Assembly (NCBI RefSeq): GCF_000236785.1
Contig: NZ_AGUF01000028.1
Span: 16,011-80,010 of the forward strand
DNA length: 64,000 nucleotides
From: Achromobacter arsenitoxydans SY8
GTDB taxonomy: Bacteria > Pseudomonadota > Gammaproteobacteria > Burkholderiales > Burkholderiaceae_B
Direction: 5' to 3'
In this document: positions 37,062 through 46,122 of the stretch, in pieces
Layout of the letters: the number at the start of each line of letters is the position of its first letter
Position numbering within the stretch: position 1 is the stretch's first letter
Program-made: the position numbers and the translations under genes
The notes under the pieces: model-generated
Databases searched by the model: none
What the model was told of the DNA's origin: nothing
Seen by the model: the letters and a program-made list of their open reading frames with translations, nothing else

Positions 37062-37496
37062 ATGACCCATCAAGACCTGGCCATCCGGGCTTTCCATCCG
37101 TCCGACGAGGCGGCCATCATCGCGTTGTGGCACGAATGCGGCCTGACCCGGCCCTGGAATGATCCGCGCAAGGACATCGCGCGCAAGCTGAGCGTGCAAT
37201 CCGACCTGTTCCTGGTTGGCGAGGTCGACGGCGTCGTCGTCGCGACGCTGATGGGCGGCTACGACGGCCATCGCGGCTGGATCAATTACCTTGCCGTATC
37301 GCCATCGCACCAGCGGCGCAGCCATGCCACCGCGCTCATGCGGGCGGTGGAGCGCAAGCTGCTGGAGATGGGGTGTCCCAAGATCAATCTGCGGATCCGC
37401 TCCAGCAATATCGCGGTGCAGCGCTTTTACGAAGGCCTGGGCTTTCAGCAGGATGAGGTGATCAGCCTGGGAAAACGCCTGATCCCGGATGTCTGA
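37062..37496 (+). CDS. GNAT acetyltransferase, YpeA-like
   Basis: Acetyl-CoA-dependent N-acetyltransferase of 144 aa. The GNAT motif A is INYLAVSPSHQRRSHATALMRAVE (Q-R-R-x2-A type, slightly off the usual Q/R-x2-G-x-G/A), and motif B is SNIAVQRFYEGLGFQQDE. Resemblance to YpeA includes HECGLTRPWNDPRKDI near the N-terminus. An AAGGAA site precedes the ATG. Its leader holds a terminator and a possible Arg-rich peptide, so expression may be attenuated. The substrate is unknown. Confidence 0.88.
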   Translation: MTHQDLAIRAFHPSDEAAIIALWHECGLTRPWNDPRKDIARKLSVQSDLFLVGEVDGVVVATLMGGYDGHRGWINYLAVSPSHQRRSHATALMRAVERKLLEMGCPKINLRIRSSNIAVQRFYEGLGFQQDEVISLGKRLIPDV

Positions 37497-37562
37497 AGGC
37501 CGGTGGGGGCCGCGCGCCGGTCTCCCGGCGTGCGGCCCCGGGAGACCAGGCTGGCCGCGGCT

Positions 37563-38516
37563 TCAGATGGCCTGCGTGAGGTAGACGGCTTCGCGTCCGA
37601 CGATGGGCATGCGGGTGGGCATGAAGATGGTGCAGTGGTCCACCGGAGAGCGGATTTCCTCGGCGCCGTTTATGGCGATCAGTTCGCCCTTGTCGAAGGT
37701 CTCGAAGCCGATGACGGGGCGCGTGAAGCGGAAGTCTTCGGACTTGACCATGTGGACCTCCAGCAGGCGATAGCGCTGCGGCGCAGGCGGCGGCGCGGCG
37801 TCGGCCGGCTGGTCGATCAGGCCCAGGTGGGTCAGGAAGCGCAGCGTCACGTCGGTGGCCAGTTCGGCCGCGGACCGCGCGAAATGCTGGCCGCATTCCA
37901 CGACTAGCGCGCCGCCGCTATCCGACGCGGGATCGCCGTGGCGGCCATAGCCCATGACGCCGGTTCCCGGGAACTTGTCCTGCGGCATGACCAGGTGCAC
38001 TTGCGGCGCGCCGACGGCCGACGCCAGCGCGGTGTTGCGGTCCATCTCGTTGTAGACCCAGAAAGGCTGCACGGGCGCGCGGGTGGAATGGATGTCCAGG
38101 ACGAAGTCGGCGGCGTCCAGCACCGGACGCATTTCGCGCGCGCGGCGCAGTTCCGGGCTGTCTTCGGGGCCGTCCAGCATGGCGGCCGACCAGATGCGGT
38201 TCAGGTTGTGGACGAGCTGGCGGTTGTCGTAGGGCCTGTCGATGTCGAAGGCCTCGTAGGCCTCGACGTGGGCGAAACTGACGGTCAGCGTGCCGATCCT
38301 GGGGCGCACGCCGGTGTCCAGCAGGTGGGTGGCGGCCACCATCCCACAGATCTCGTTGCCGTGCGTGATGGCATTGATCAGCACGTGCGGACCGGGCTTG
38401 CCCGAGTCGAAGCGGTGCACGTACGGAATGCCGGTGTTGCCCTGGCGATAGGCGGAAAGGTCGCGAGGCAGGATTTCGAGCGGAGCGGTATCGGGTTCGA
38501 AGGCGGGATTCGTCAT
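37563..38516 (-). CDS. Succinylglutamate desuccinylase/aspartoacylase-family protein
   Basis: Zinc carboxypeptidase-like deacylase, 317 aa. The metal site is formed by HGNEICG (His and Glu) and a later His in FVLDIHSTR. A C-terminal beta domain (YRLLEVHMVKSEDFRF; DKGELIAINGAEEI) is present as in bacterial aspartoacylases. Substrates in this family are N-acyl amino acids. It is alone on its strand and converges on the GNAT gene. Confidence 0.87.
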   Translation of the reverse strand: MTNPAFEPDTAPLEILPRDLSAYRQGNTGIPYVHRFDSGKPGPHVLINAITHGNEICGMVAATHLLDTGVRPRIGTLTVSFAHVEAYEAFDIDRPYDNRQLVHNLNRIWSAAMLDGPEDSPELRRAREMRPVLDAADFVLDIHSTRAPVQPFWVYNEMDRNTALASAVGAPQVHLVMPQDKFPGTGVMGYGRHGDPASDSGGALVVECGQHFARSAAELATDVTLRFLTHLGLIDQPADAAPPPAPQRYRLLEVHMVKSEDFRFTRPVIGFETFDKGELIAINGAEEIRSPVDHCTIFMPTRMPIVGREAVYLTQAI

Positions 38517-38872
38517 TGGAGTCGAAGGGCTGGTTGGGACGGTTGCCGGTGTGACCGCGCATGCGGGCGCGCAGCGCCGGACGCCCGGACATTATGGCGG
38601 CGAATGGCCGGTCAGTCTGGAATACGTGCTGCGGCGCATGATCCGCCGTGTCCTTTCCGTGGGTGGAAACCGGCAGTGCAGGGCAATTTCGCGGGGCGCC
38701 GGGAAATTGTGCGCAAGCCTGAAAAAAGGGATTGCCGCGGCTGTTTTCGGGTTCGGCAAGATGCGTTTGCACCAGCTTGTCTAGTACTGCCTAACCCCTT
38801 GAAAACATTGCTTTCCAAGCCTGTTTGTTTTTGGCATATTGCGGCCGGATGGGCGGATTTCTGGAGTGCAGC
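38517..38872. other. Intergenic region, nothing recognised
   Basis: A 356-base gap between the divergent deacylase gene and a small plus-strand gene. It must hold both promoters. An A/T-richer part (38795-38845) is the likely promoter zone, but no clear -35/-10 pair was found. Confidence 0.4.
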
Positions 38873-39127
38873 ATGGGCGCGTGGCCACAGCGTCAAATAG
38901 ATGGTTTTCAAGTGCGGTGCGAGGTTGTCAGTCTGGATATCGGCGTCCTGGCCATCGAAGTGACGGTATGCCGGACCGGCAATGGCGGGCTCCAGCAGCG
39001 CTGGTCGCTGCCCCGGTTCGTGACCTTCGAGGACCCGGCCATGGCACGGCGCCACGCGGAACTGGTCTTGTCGGGCATCGTGTCGGTGGATGCCTCCACC
39101 GGCGAACCGCGCTACGGGATTCTCTAG
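38873..39127 (+). CDS. Hypothetical protein, 84 aa
   Basis: Starts at an ATG with TGGAG upstream. A small basic/neutral protein with alternating hydrophobic strands (VRCEVVSLDIGVLAIEVTVC) and a helix near the end (DPAMARRHAELVLSGIV). No family recognised. It lies about 100 bp before the SYLF lipoprotein gene on the same strand. Confidence 0.65.
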   Translation: MGAWPQRQIDGFQVRCEVVSLDIGVLAIEVTVCRTGNGGLQQRWSLPRFVTFEDPAMARRHAELVLSGIVSVDASTGEPRYGIL

Positions 39128-39228
39128 CTGGCGCTAGTTTTTGTTTCGTTTATCACATTCGTGTGCCTCGCCAGGAAGGGGCTTGGCCGGTACAGTATCA
39201 GCGCACGACAACAAAAAAGGAGAGTTCC

Positions 39229-39825
39229 ATGTTTGACACTTTTCCTGTCTTGCGCCGCACCGGCATCGCCGCCGCGATCGGCGTTGCCGGCCTGCTGTTC
39301 GCAGGTTGCACTACTACCACCCCCTCCAAGTCTTCAGCCGCGTCGACGGCCGAGCAGCGACAGTCGATGAACAGCGCCGCCAACGCGACGCTCTCGAAGC
39401 TGTATGAAGCCTCTCCCCAGTCCAAGGAGCTGGTGGCCCGCGCCAAGGGCGTGCTGATCTTCCCCGACGTGCTGAGCGGCAGTTTCATTGTCGGCGCCGA
39501 GCACGGCAATGGCGTGCTGCGGGTTGGCGGCGCGAATGCGGGCTACTACAGCACGACGGCGGGCTCGATCGGCTTCCAGGCCGGCGCGCAGTCCAAGGCG
39601 ATGGTCCTGCTGTTCATGACGGACGACGCCCTGACCAAATTCCGCAACAGCAGCGGCTGGACCGTGGGCGCGGACGCCACGGTGGCCGTCGTCAACATCG
39701 GCGCGAACGGGCGCATAGACACCAATACGGCGCAGCAGCCGATCGTGGGTTTTGTGATGAACAATGGCGGCCTGATGGCGGGCGTGTCGTTGGCGGGCAC
39801 CAAGATCTCGAAGTTAGAACCCTGA
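39229..39825 (+). CDS. SYLF/Ysc84-domain lipoprotein
   Basis: Exported lipoprotein of 198 aa. An AAGGAGAG site precedes the ATG, and the signal peptide ends in LLFAGC with Cys27. The SYLF lipid-binding domain is seen in ARAKGVLIFPDVLSGSFIVGAEHGNGVL and GYYSTTAGSIGFQAGAQSKAMVLLFM. Bacterial members are small envelope proteins of unknown role. A clear terminator follows. Confidence 0.88.
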   Translation: MFDTFPVLRRTGIAAAIGVAGLLFAGCTTTTPSKSSAASTAEQRQSMNSAANATLSKLYEASPQSKELVARAKGVLIFPDVLSGSFIVGAEHGNGVLRVGGANAGYYSTTAGSIGFQAGAQSKAMVLLFMTDDALTKFRNSSGWTVGADATVAVVNIGANGRIDTNTAQQPIVGFVMNNGGLMAGVSLAGTKISKLEP

Positions 39826-39842
39826 CCCTGCCGGTCCCAGGC

Positions 39843-39880
39843 AAAACGCCGCGGAGTATTTCCGCGGCGTTTCTGTTTTG
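39843..39880 (+). terminator. Terminator after the SYLF lipoprotein gene
   Basis: Perfect 12-bp stem AAACGCCGCGGA / TCCGCGGCGTTT with loop GTATT, then CTGTTTTG. Confidence 0.88.
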
Positions 39881-39922
39881 AGCGGGGCAGGGATGGCATG
39901 CCCCGCGCATTGCGACTACCGG

Positions 39923-40156
39923 CTAGCCGATGACGTTGTCGCTGTTTTTGCGGACCGCGGTTTCGCGGGTAATCTCGGCTTCTTCGATTTTCGGATCCAG
40001 GCCGCGCCAGCGCACGATGCCGCCGCGCTCTTGCTCGGGCTCCCAGCCCAGCAGTCCATAGCGCGTGATTTCGGTTTCGCCTGTGTCGAACTCCACTTCA
40101 AAGTAGCCCTGACGATCGGGTAGCGTATTGCCGGGGAACCATTCGGTTTCGGGCAT
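39923..40156 (-). CDS. Hypothetical protein, 77 aa
   Basis: The ATG at 40156 has AAGGAGT upstream. Acidic small protein with GYFEVEFDTGETEITRYG and IVRWRGLDPKIEEAEI, perhaps a small beta-barrel-like domain. No family recognised. It lies 120 bp below the Lrp gene on the same strand. Confidence 0.7.
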   Translation of the reverse strand: MPETEWFPGNTLPDRQGYFEVEFDTGETEITRYGLLGWEPEQERGGIVRWRGLDPKIEEAEITRETAVRKNSDNVIG

Positions 40157-40277
40157 GGTTGACTCCTTGCTAAGCGATGGGAGGGATGCCGGCGCCCGCG
40201 CGGGGCAGGCGCCAAGCGCTTTTATTGTGGGCTTGCGCCGGCGATCCCGCAAGGGGAGGAATGGGCCGGCGGGCGCG

Positions 40278-40748
40278 CTACGATAGGGGAACGGCGGTGG
40301 TGTAGAGCACCTGCTTGAGCGCAAAGCTGGAACGTATGCTGGCGACGCCCGGGATGCGCGTGATGTGCTCGACGATCAGTCGTTCCAGCGCATCGACGTC
40401 GGGCACCAGCGCGCGGATCAGATAGTCGGCGTCGCCCGACATCAGGTAGCACTCCATGATCTCGGGAAGCACGGCGATCTCGCGTTCAAACACGTCCAGG
40501 GCGGCCTTGCGCTGCTTGTCCAGCGAGATCTGGATGAACACGTTTACCTTCAGGCCCAGCTTGCGGGCGTTCAGCAACGTCACGCGGCGATCAATGAGAC
40601 CTTCGGTTTCCAGGCGCCGCACGCGGGCAAGGCATGGCGATGCGGAGAGATTCACGCGGGCGGCCAATTCCACATTCGTGAGCCTGGCGTCGCGTTGCAG
40701 TTCGTTCAGGATTCGGATGTCAGTGGCATCCAGGTTGATTTCCGGCAT
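40278..40748 (-). CDS. Lrp/AsnC-family regulator
   Basis: Amino-acid-responsive regulator of 156 aa. The N-terminal helix-turn-helix is [27 protein letters not shown] with recognition helix [13 protein letters not shown]. The RAM ligand domain follows with [22 protein letters not shown]. It is divergent from a DMT exporter, with about 150 bp between them, so it may control amino-acid export. Confidence 0.93.
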   Translation of the reverse strand: MPEINLDATDIRILNELQRDARLTNVELAARVNLSASPCLARVRRLETEGLIDRRVTLLNARKLGLKVNVFIQISLDKQRKAALDVFEREIAVLPEIMECYLMSGDADYLIRALVPDVDALERLIVEHITRIPGVASIRSSFALKQVLYTTAVPLS

Positions 40749-40899
40749 AAGTCACCTGAGGATAACGAGTTGGCAGTTCATCTGTGCTGAGTATGCCGCG
40801 TATTCCGAAAGATTGAGGTGAAATATGCTGGGGTTTACCCTATAGACTATTCCGTCGTTCGGTCATCGGGCCGAAGTGCAGAATAATCACGCAGCAGGC

Positions 40900-41820
40900 A
40901 TGGCAGTAATGACTCAGCAAAGCAGTTTTCGCACGTTTTTGCCGCTCGTCGGAGCGGTGCTCATCTGGGGCGGAAATTGGCCGGTCATGAAGCTGGGCCT
41001 GGCCCACATGAGCCCGCTGTGGCTGGCCGCCAGCCGCTTTGGATCGGCCGCGCTGATCAGCGTGCTGGTGCTGGGGCTGCTGGGCCGTCTGCGGTTTCCT
41101 ACGCGCCAGGAATGGCCGCTGGTGGCGGGCGTGGCGCTGCTGCAGATGGGCGCGTTCACCGCGCTGGCGCTCTGGGCGCTTCAGTACGTGGCCCCGGGCC
41201 GCGCTTCCGTCATTGCGTACGCCACGTCTATCTGGGTGATACCGCTGTCGTCGCTGGTCCTGAAAGAGCGCCTGTCGGCAGGGCAATGGATCGCGACGGC
41301 GCTCAGCTATGCGGGCATCGGCGTCATCGTGGCGCCCGCGTTCAGTCCATGGCAGGCGCATACCGTGATCGGGCTGGCGATGTTGCTGGGCGCCTCGTTC
41401 GCGTGGGCGTGCAACATCATCCAGCTGCGCGGCAACCGCCATGTACGGTTGGGTGCGGACATGATTCCCTGGCAGACCGCCATTGCCACCATTCCGTTGG
41501 CCGCGCTGGCGTGGATGCGCGACGGCGCCCCGGTGTTCCTTGGCGTGCCGGACGCCTGGCCATTGATCCTCTACACAGGGCCTGTGGCAACCGCGTTGAC
41601 CTTCATCGTGGTGCTGGGAATGACGCAGAAATTGCCGCCTGCGGCTACGTCCATCGCGATGCTTTGCGTGCCGGTGATCGGGCTGATCGTGTCCTCGGTG
41701 GTGTTCCACGAGCGCATCTCGGCGGACCTGGCGCTTGGCCTTGGACTGATCGGCGCAAGCGTGGCGGCTTCTGCCCTGGCGACCCGCCTGAAGCGTCCGC
41801 TGGCACTGCGTCCTTCGTAG
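40900..41820 (+). CDS. EamA/DMT-family exporter
   Basis: Ten-helix transporter of about 306 aa. The start is uncertain: ATG at 40900 or 40909, or GTG at 40876, none with a strong ribosome site. The first helix is LPLVGAVLIWGGNWPVMKLGLAHM, and the EamA repeats are centred on ALQYVAPGRASVIAYATSIWVIP and GPVATALTFIVVLGMTQKL. It is divergent from the Lrp-family gene, the classical layout for regulated amino-acid or metabolite efflux. Confidence 0.87.
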   Translation: MAVMTQQSSFRTFLPLVGAVLIWGGNWPVMKLGLAHMSPLWLAASRFGSAALISVLVLGLLGRLRFPTRQEWPLVAGVALLQMGAFTALALWALQYVAPGRASVIAYATSIWVIPLSSLVLKERLSAGQWIATALSYAGIGVIVAPAFSPWQAHTVIGLAMLLGASFAWACNIIQLRGNRHVRLGADMIPWQTAIATIPLAALAWMRDGAPVFLGVPDAWPLILYTGPVATALTFIVVLGMTQKLPPAATSIAMLCVPVIGLIVSSVVFHERISADLALGLGLIGASVAASALATRLKRPLALRPS

Positions 41821-41881
41821 AACGCTCTAGAATGGCGTGCGCCGGGAAGGGCCCGGCATGTCACGCAGGCGTTCAGCAGAG

Positions 41882-42628
41882 ATGGATTCCTTATACATAG
41901 TGGTTGTGGTGGGCGCCATGGCCGCAGGTTTCGTGCAGGGCTTGTCGGGGTTTGGCTTCGGCATGGTGGCCATGTCGTTCTGGGCCTGGACCGTGGACCC
42001 CAGAATGGCGGCCGCAATGGCTGTGTTCGGCGCCCTGACCGGGCAGCTGCTGGCGGCATTCACCGTGCGCCGGGGATTCGCCGCGGCCCATTTGCTGCCC
42101 TTCATCGTGGGCGGCCTGCTGGGCATCCCGCTGGGCGTGAAGCTGCTGCCGCATCTTGATCCCCTGATGTTCAAGGCCTTCATCGGCGGTCTGCTCGCGA
42201 TCTGGTGCCCCATCATGCTGTTCGCGGCGCGCATTCCGCGCATCACGGCGGGGGGCAGGGTGGCCGATGGCGTGGCTGGCGCGATCGGCGGAGTCATGGG
42301 CGGGCTTGGCGGTTTTACGGGCGTGATACCCACGTTGTGGTGCACCCTGCGCGGCTTCGACCGCGACGTGCAGCGCGCCGTGATCCAGAATTTCAATTTG
42401 TCGATGCTGATGGTGACGATGGCCAGCTATGTGCTGACCGGCGTGGTCACGACGGACATGCTGCCGCTGTTCGCGTTGATCGTGCCGGCCATGCTGGTGC
42501 CGACGCTGTGGGGCACGCGAGTCTACGTGGGCATCAGCGACGCGGTTTTTCGCCGCGTGGTGCTGGGACTGCTGACCTTATCGGGAATCGCCTTGCTGGC
42601 TTCTTCGCTGCCCCGGCTGTTGGCCTAG
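41882..42628 (+). CDS. TauE/SafE-family membrane transporter
   Basis: Probable sulfite or organosulfur exporter of 248 aa with 7-8 helices. The first helix motif GFVQGLSGFGFGMVAM and the second repeat motif GGVMGGLGGFTGVIPTLW are the two family signatures. It is 60 bp after the DMT gene on the same strand. Substrate not determined. Confidence 0.88.
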   Translation: MDSLYIVVVVGAMAAGFVQGLSGFGFGMVAMSFWAWTVDPRMAAAMAVFGALTGQLLAAFTVRRGFAAAHLLPFIVGGLLGIPLGVKLLPHLDPLMFKAFIGGLLAIWCPIMLFAARIPRITAGGRVADGVAGAIGGVMGGLGGFTGVIPTLWCTLRGFDRDVQRAVIQNFNLSMLMVTMASYVLTGVVTTDMLPLFALIVPAMLVPTLWGTRVYVGISDAVFRRVVLGLLTLSGIALLASSLPRLLA

Positions 42629-42714
42629 GGAAGGTCTGAACAAGTCGGCGCGCCGCGTCCCGGCGCGCCCCGAGGCGGCATGCTATCGTTGACGCCTTCA
42701 AGAGAGATTCACGC

Positions 42715-42939
42715 ATGGCATTGCATCGTTTCCAAAAAGGCGAACTGGGTCATTGGCTGCGCATTGTGGCGGACAATGGCGAACCCGGCGCTGTCCAGAC
42801 AGAAGTGCCCGCGCACGTAGCGACGGCGCTGGAAACCTTGCGCTGCATCGAAGCCGGCGCCAACGGCCGCTGGCAAATTACCGACAAGGGCAAACTTGCC
42901 CTGCGCATGGAAGAGCCTGGCGCCATCCATTTGCGCTGA
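42715..42939 (+). CDS. Hypothetical protein, 74 aa
   Basis: Starts after an AAGAGAG site. Sequence includes FQKGELGHWLRIVADNGEP and GRWQITDKGKLALRME, the latter like a small winged-helix or two-strand end piece. No family recognised. Confidence 0.65.
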   Translation: MALHRFQKGELGHWLRIVADNGEPGAVQTEVPAHVATALETLRCIEAGANGRWQITDKGKLALRMEEPGAIHLR

Positions 42940-43201
42940 CGCGCTGTCCGGCCCCCAAATTACCGCATAGTTGCGAATGTTTTCGCAGTATTTCGCGCGC
43001 GCCGCCTCCGCCGTATGGCGTAGGGCTTTTCCTGAGACGGAATGTGCGATTTGACATCTTTCGGACGTATCCGACCGGCCATGACGCCAGTAAGATGAAC
43101 TTGCGTGACGTTTACGGGTCTATTCATTTGCGCGAGAAATTCCGTCTTGCGCAACGTCACGCGTGGTTCGCGCGTTTAGGTAACCGACTGGGAGGTAGCA
43201 C

Positions 43202-43414
43202 ATGCAGCATCGTGACCAGGAAGTACTGATCGACGTTTCCACAGCGGCCATGGATACCGGCGGATATGGCGTATTGCTGACGGTAACGGCCGAGGGCGGC
43301 ACCGAAGTGGATGCCGCGTTTTCCCACTTGGGCAACTGCGCTTCGTTGGACGAAGCACGTGATCGCGCGGAAGTGTTCGCGCAAAACTGGGTTGAGGAAA
43401 ATATCTTCCGATAG
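43202..43414 (+). CDS. Hypothetical protein, 70 aa
   Basis: The ATG is preceded by GGGAGG. Short alpha/beta protein (EVLIDVSTAAMDTGGYGVLL, then LDEARDRAEVFAQNWVEENIF). No family recognised. A 260-base gap upstream holds no gene I can support. Confidence 0.65.
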   Translation: MQHRDQEVLIDVSTAAMDTGGYGVLLTVTAEGGTEVDAAFSHLGNCASLDEARDRAEVFAQNWVEENIFR

Positions 43415-43561
43415 GGCGCTTGCCCTGGACGGAGCTGATCGGCAGGACCGGTCTGTGTGTGCATGAGCCAATGGCGGATGCTCGAAAGATTGAGACGGCG
43501 ATTTCGGTTATCGTTGCTGCTCCTAAACAAGGGGCCCTTGCCGGGCATGCGTCGTTCAAAG

Positions 43562-44668
43562 ATGACTGCCGCACAGACCAACTCTTCTCTTGCGGATAAT
43601 GTCCGCGCAACACGCGAGCATTTTGAATCCGTCGTGCTGCCCTTATGGGTGGGGCCCGGCTTCAACGATTCGCTCGGTCTGCCTTTTGAATCCCTGGATT
43701 CGGCTACGGGCGCGGCGCTGCCCTCGGCGCGTTATCGCGCTATGGCCTGTGCGCGCCAGTTATATGTGTTTTCGCAGGCGTCCGGCCCGGTAGCTGGGCG
43801 GCATGCCGATCGGCTATTCGATTCGCTGCAGCGGATTTTCCGCGACGACCGCGGCGGCTGGCGCTATAGCGTTGACGGCCAGGGCCGCCCGCTGGATGAA
43901 ACACAGGATCTGTATACCCACGCATTTATCGTGCTGGCTTGTGCGGCCTATTTTCAGCGCAGCCGGAATGCGTCCGCCCGCAAACTGATGCTGGCGACGG
44001 CGCGTACGATCGAGGCGCGATTCAAAACCACGGATTCGCTTTATCACGCTGCGCTCAGCGCGGATCTGTCGCAGCCGCTGAAGCCGCCGGCGCAGAATCC
44101 CATGATGCATCTGACCGAAGCCTATCTGGCGGCGGCCCAGGTTGCCGAACCCGCGTTATTTGCGCAGCATCTGCGCGGACTCGCGCAGGGAATCAGCCAG
44201 TTCTTCGTGCATGCGCCGACACAATGTGTTTCAGAAGCGCCGCAGGGCAGCTCCGGGAATCGCCTTGAGCCCGGCCACCAGTTTGAATGGCTGTCGCTCG
44301 TGCAAGAGTCGGCACAGGTATTCGAAGGACTGGACCTTGCCGAATCGCTGCCGCGCGCGGTGCAGTGGTCGCGCGCGCACGGCGTGGATGCCGGGGGCGT
44401 TATCGCGTCGCTGGACGAATCGGGCCGAGTCGTCGACGATACGCGCCGTATCTGGGCGCAGACTGAATACCTGCGTGTGCTGGCCGTTATGGGCGATAAG
44501 CCCGCGCTGGACGCCGAGTTGACCCGTTTCCGCGCCCGTTTCCTGCATGCGGGCGGTTGGTACGAATGCCTGGATGCGCAGGGGGCGGTGACCCGTAGCG
44601 ACATGCCCTCGACCTCGCCCTATCACCTGGCAACCTGCCTTGCAGCGTTACAAAACGTTGTTTCGTGA
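43562..44668 (+). CDS. AGE-family (N-acylglucosamine 2-epimerase-like) protein
   Basis: Alpha6/alpha6-barrel sugar epimerase/isomerase relative, 368 aa. Supporting segments are PLWVGPGFNDSLGLPFESLD, DETQDLYTHAFIVLACAAYFQ, NPMMHLTEAYLAAAQ, the His-Glu pair of PGHQFEWLSLVQES, and RRIWAQTEYLRVLAVM. Family members act on mannose, cellobiose or N-acetylglucosamine. The start is a choice between 43547 and 43562; neither has a strong ribosome site. No sugar-transport genes are near. Confidence 0.85.
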   Translation: MTAAQTNSSLADNVRATREHFESVVLPLWVGPGFNDSLGLPFESLDSATGAALPSARYRAMACARQLYVFSQASGPVAGRHADRLFDSLQRIFRDDRGGWRYSVDGQGRPLDETQDLYTHAFIVLACAAYFQRSRNASARKLMLATARTIEARFKTTDSLYHAALSADLSQPLKPPAQNPMMHLTEAYLAAAQVAEPALFAQHLRGLAQGISQFFVHAPTQCVSEAPQGSSGNRLEPGHQFEWLSLVQESAQVFEGLDLAESLPRAVQWSRAHGVDAGGVIASLDESGRVVDDTRRIWAQTEYLRVLAVMGDKPALDAELTRFRARFLHAGGWYECLDAQGAVTRSDMPSTSPYHLATCLAALQNVVS

Positions 44669-44767
44669 TCTCGTTAACAATTTTTGTCGGTTTATGAGCA
44701 CTATTTGATAGAAAAACATTGGTGAAATCCCTTACAATTTGCTAACACTGTTTGTGGGGAAGCATCA

Positions 44768-44983
44768 ATGAGCGTTATGTGCCTGGCTTGCCAACGCATT
44801 AATCCAGGACTTGCTGGCGTGGCGCCGCATGTGCATCTGGGGCATCAAGGATTTACCAACCCAACGCAGAAGGGCCGGGAAGAAAGCCGCGAAGATCATT
44901 TCCGTTGCTTGAATTGCGGCGCGAAATGGCTGCGTGAAACCGATAAATGGGGCGTTGACCTGGGTTTCAAGCTCGCGCCCTGA
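44768..44983 (+). CDS. Small zinc-ribbon-like protein, 71 aa
   Basis: Two CxxC pairs, Cys5/Cys8 (MCLACQR) and Cys47/Cys50 (RCLNCGAKW), could bind one zinc ion. The remainder is polar with His and Gly (HVHLGHQGF). The ATG follows GGGGAAG. The upstream 100 bases are A/T-rich with TACAAT, a possible -10. A terminator follows. Function unknown. Confidence 0.75.
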   Translation: MSVMCLACQRINPGLAGVAPHVHLGHQGFTNPTQKGREESREDHFRCLNCGAKWLRETDKWGVDLGFKLAP

Positions 44984-45003
44984 AAACTATCCGTCGCGTT
45001 CCC

Positions 45004-45040
45004 AAAAAAATGGGCCTCCATTGGGGGCCCATTTCTATTG
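45004..45040. terminator. Bidirectional terminator
   Basis: AAATGGGCC / GGCCCATTT with a nine-base loop, preceded by an A run and followed by a T-rich part. It serves the zinc-ribbon gene and the convergent LysR gene. Confidence 0.8.
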
Positions 45041-45074
45041 GGGCTGAATCGGATAATCCAGATTTTGTCCGCAA

Positions 45075-46010
45075 TCAAGTGGCGGCAATCGCCGCCACGA
45101 CGTCGGGGTCGCGGCTTGCCGTGTCCAGCAGCCATTCGCGAAAACGCGCCAGCGCATAATGATCGCGGCGCTGCGCCGGCGCACAGAGGTGATAGCCGCG
45201 GGCAATGCGGATGGGCAGTTCGGGAAAGGGCGCGGCGACTCTGCCAGCCTGCAGTTCGTCCCGCACGAGGCAGCGCTGCAGGACGGCGATGCCCATGTCG
45301 GCCATGACCGCGCGGATCAGGATCGACACCTGGTCAAAGCCGTTGGACAACGCGACCGTGTCGCGCGGCACCCCCGCGGCGGTGAACCATTGCGCCCAGT
45401 TGTCCATGCCGTTGGTGTGATACAGCAGGGGTTCGCCCAGCAAGCCGTGAGGCGTGGTCCACAGCCCCTGCGCCTGGCGCGCCGCCAGGCGGCCAGGGTG
45501 GCAGATCACGACCATTTCGCGTCCGATCACGTAGTCCGCCTGCCATCCCGGCCATTGGTCGGGCGTGCCGGAAAGAATGCTGGCGTCCGGTGTGGCGCCC
45601 GAGAAGTCCTCGTTGCGGCGGTAGGCGGCAAAGCCCAGCTGGATGTCGGGATGGCGCTGGTGGAAGTCAGGCAGGCGCGGCACCAGCCAGGCGCTGGCCA
45701 GCGTGGGCACCGAGGACAGGGTCAGGCGCAGCCGCCGGTCGTCGGCGCGAAGTCCGGCGCTGAGGGATTCGATGGCCTGCAGCGGCGCCTGCGCGCCGTC
45801 GTACAGCCTGCGGCCGGTTTCGGTCAGGGTGAGCCCATGGGCGTTGCGATGCATCAGCGGCTGGCCGAAATGGGCTTCCAGCCGGGAGATGGCGCGGCTG
45901 ATGGCGCCCTGGGTGACGCACAGCACCTGGGCCGCCTGGGTAAAGCTGCCCAGCCGAGCCGCGGTCACGAAGGCGTGCAGCTCGGACATGGAAGGCGAGT
46001 GCAGCCGCAT
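45075..46010 (-). CDS. LysR-family regulator
   Basis: 311 aa with N-terminal helix-turn-helix (FVTAARLGSFTQAAQVLCVTQGAISRAISRLE) and a GcvA-like effector domain (RLTLSSVPTLASAWLVPRLPDF). It is divergent from the Bug/N-formylglutamate operon with about 110 bp between, which contains TATAGT at 46043 as a possible -10 for the operon. It is most likely the operon's activator. Confidence 0.92.
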   Translation of the reverse strand: MRLHSPSMSELHAFVTAARLGSFTQAAQVLCVTQGAISRAISRLEAHFGQPLMHRNAHGLTLTETGRRLYDGAQAPLQAIESLSAGLRADDRRLRLTLSSVPTLASAWLVPRLPDFHQRHPDIQLGFAAYRRNEDFSGATPDASILSGTPDQWPGWQADYVIGREMVVICHPGRLAARQAQGLWTTPHGLLGEPLLYHTNGMDNWAQWFTAAGVPRDTVALSNGFDQVSILIRAVMADMGIAVLQRCLVRDELQAGRVAAPFPELPIRIARGYHLCAPAQRRDHYALARFREWLLDTASRDPDVVAAIAAT

Positions 46011-46122
46011 TCAGCATGACCTTTGGTAATGAAGGAGTGCAATATAGTCGTTTGAAAGGGGACCGTAAAGTTTGGACACTGGCGGCCTTGTCGATAGACC
46101 TTCCACTCTTGGAGTCCCTTTC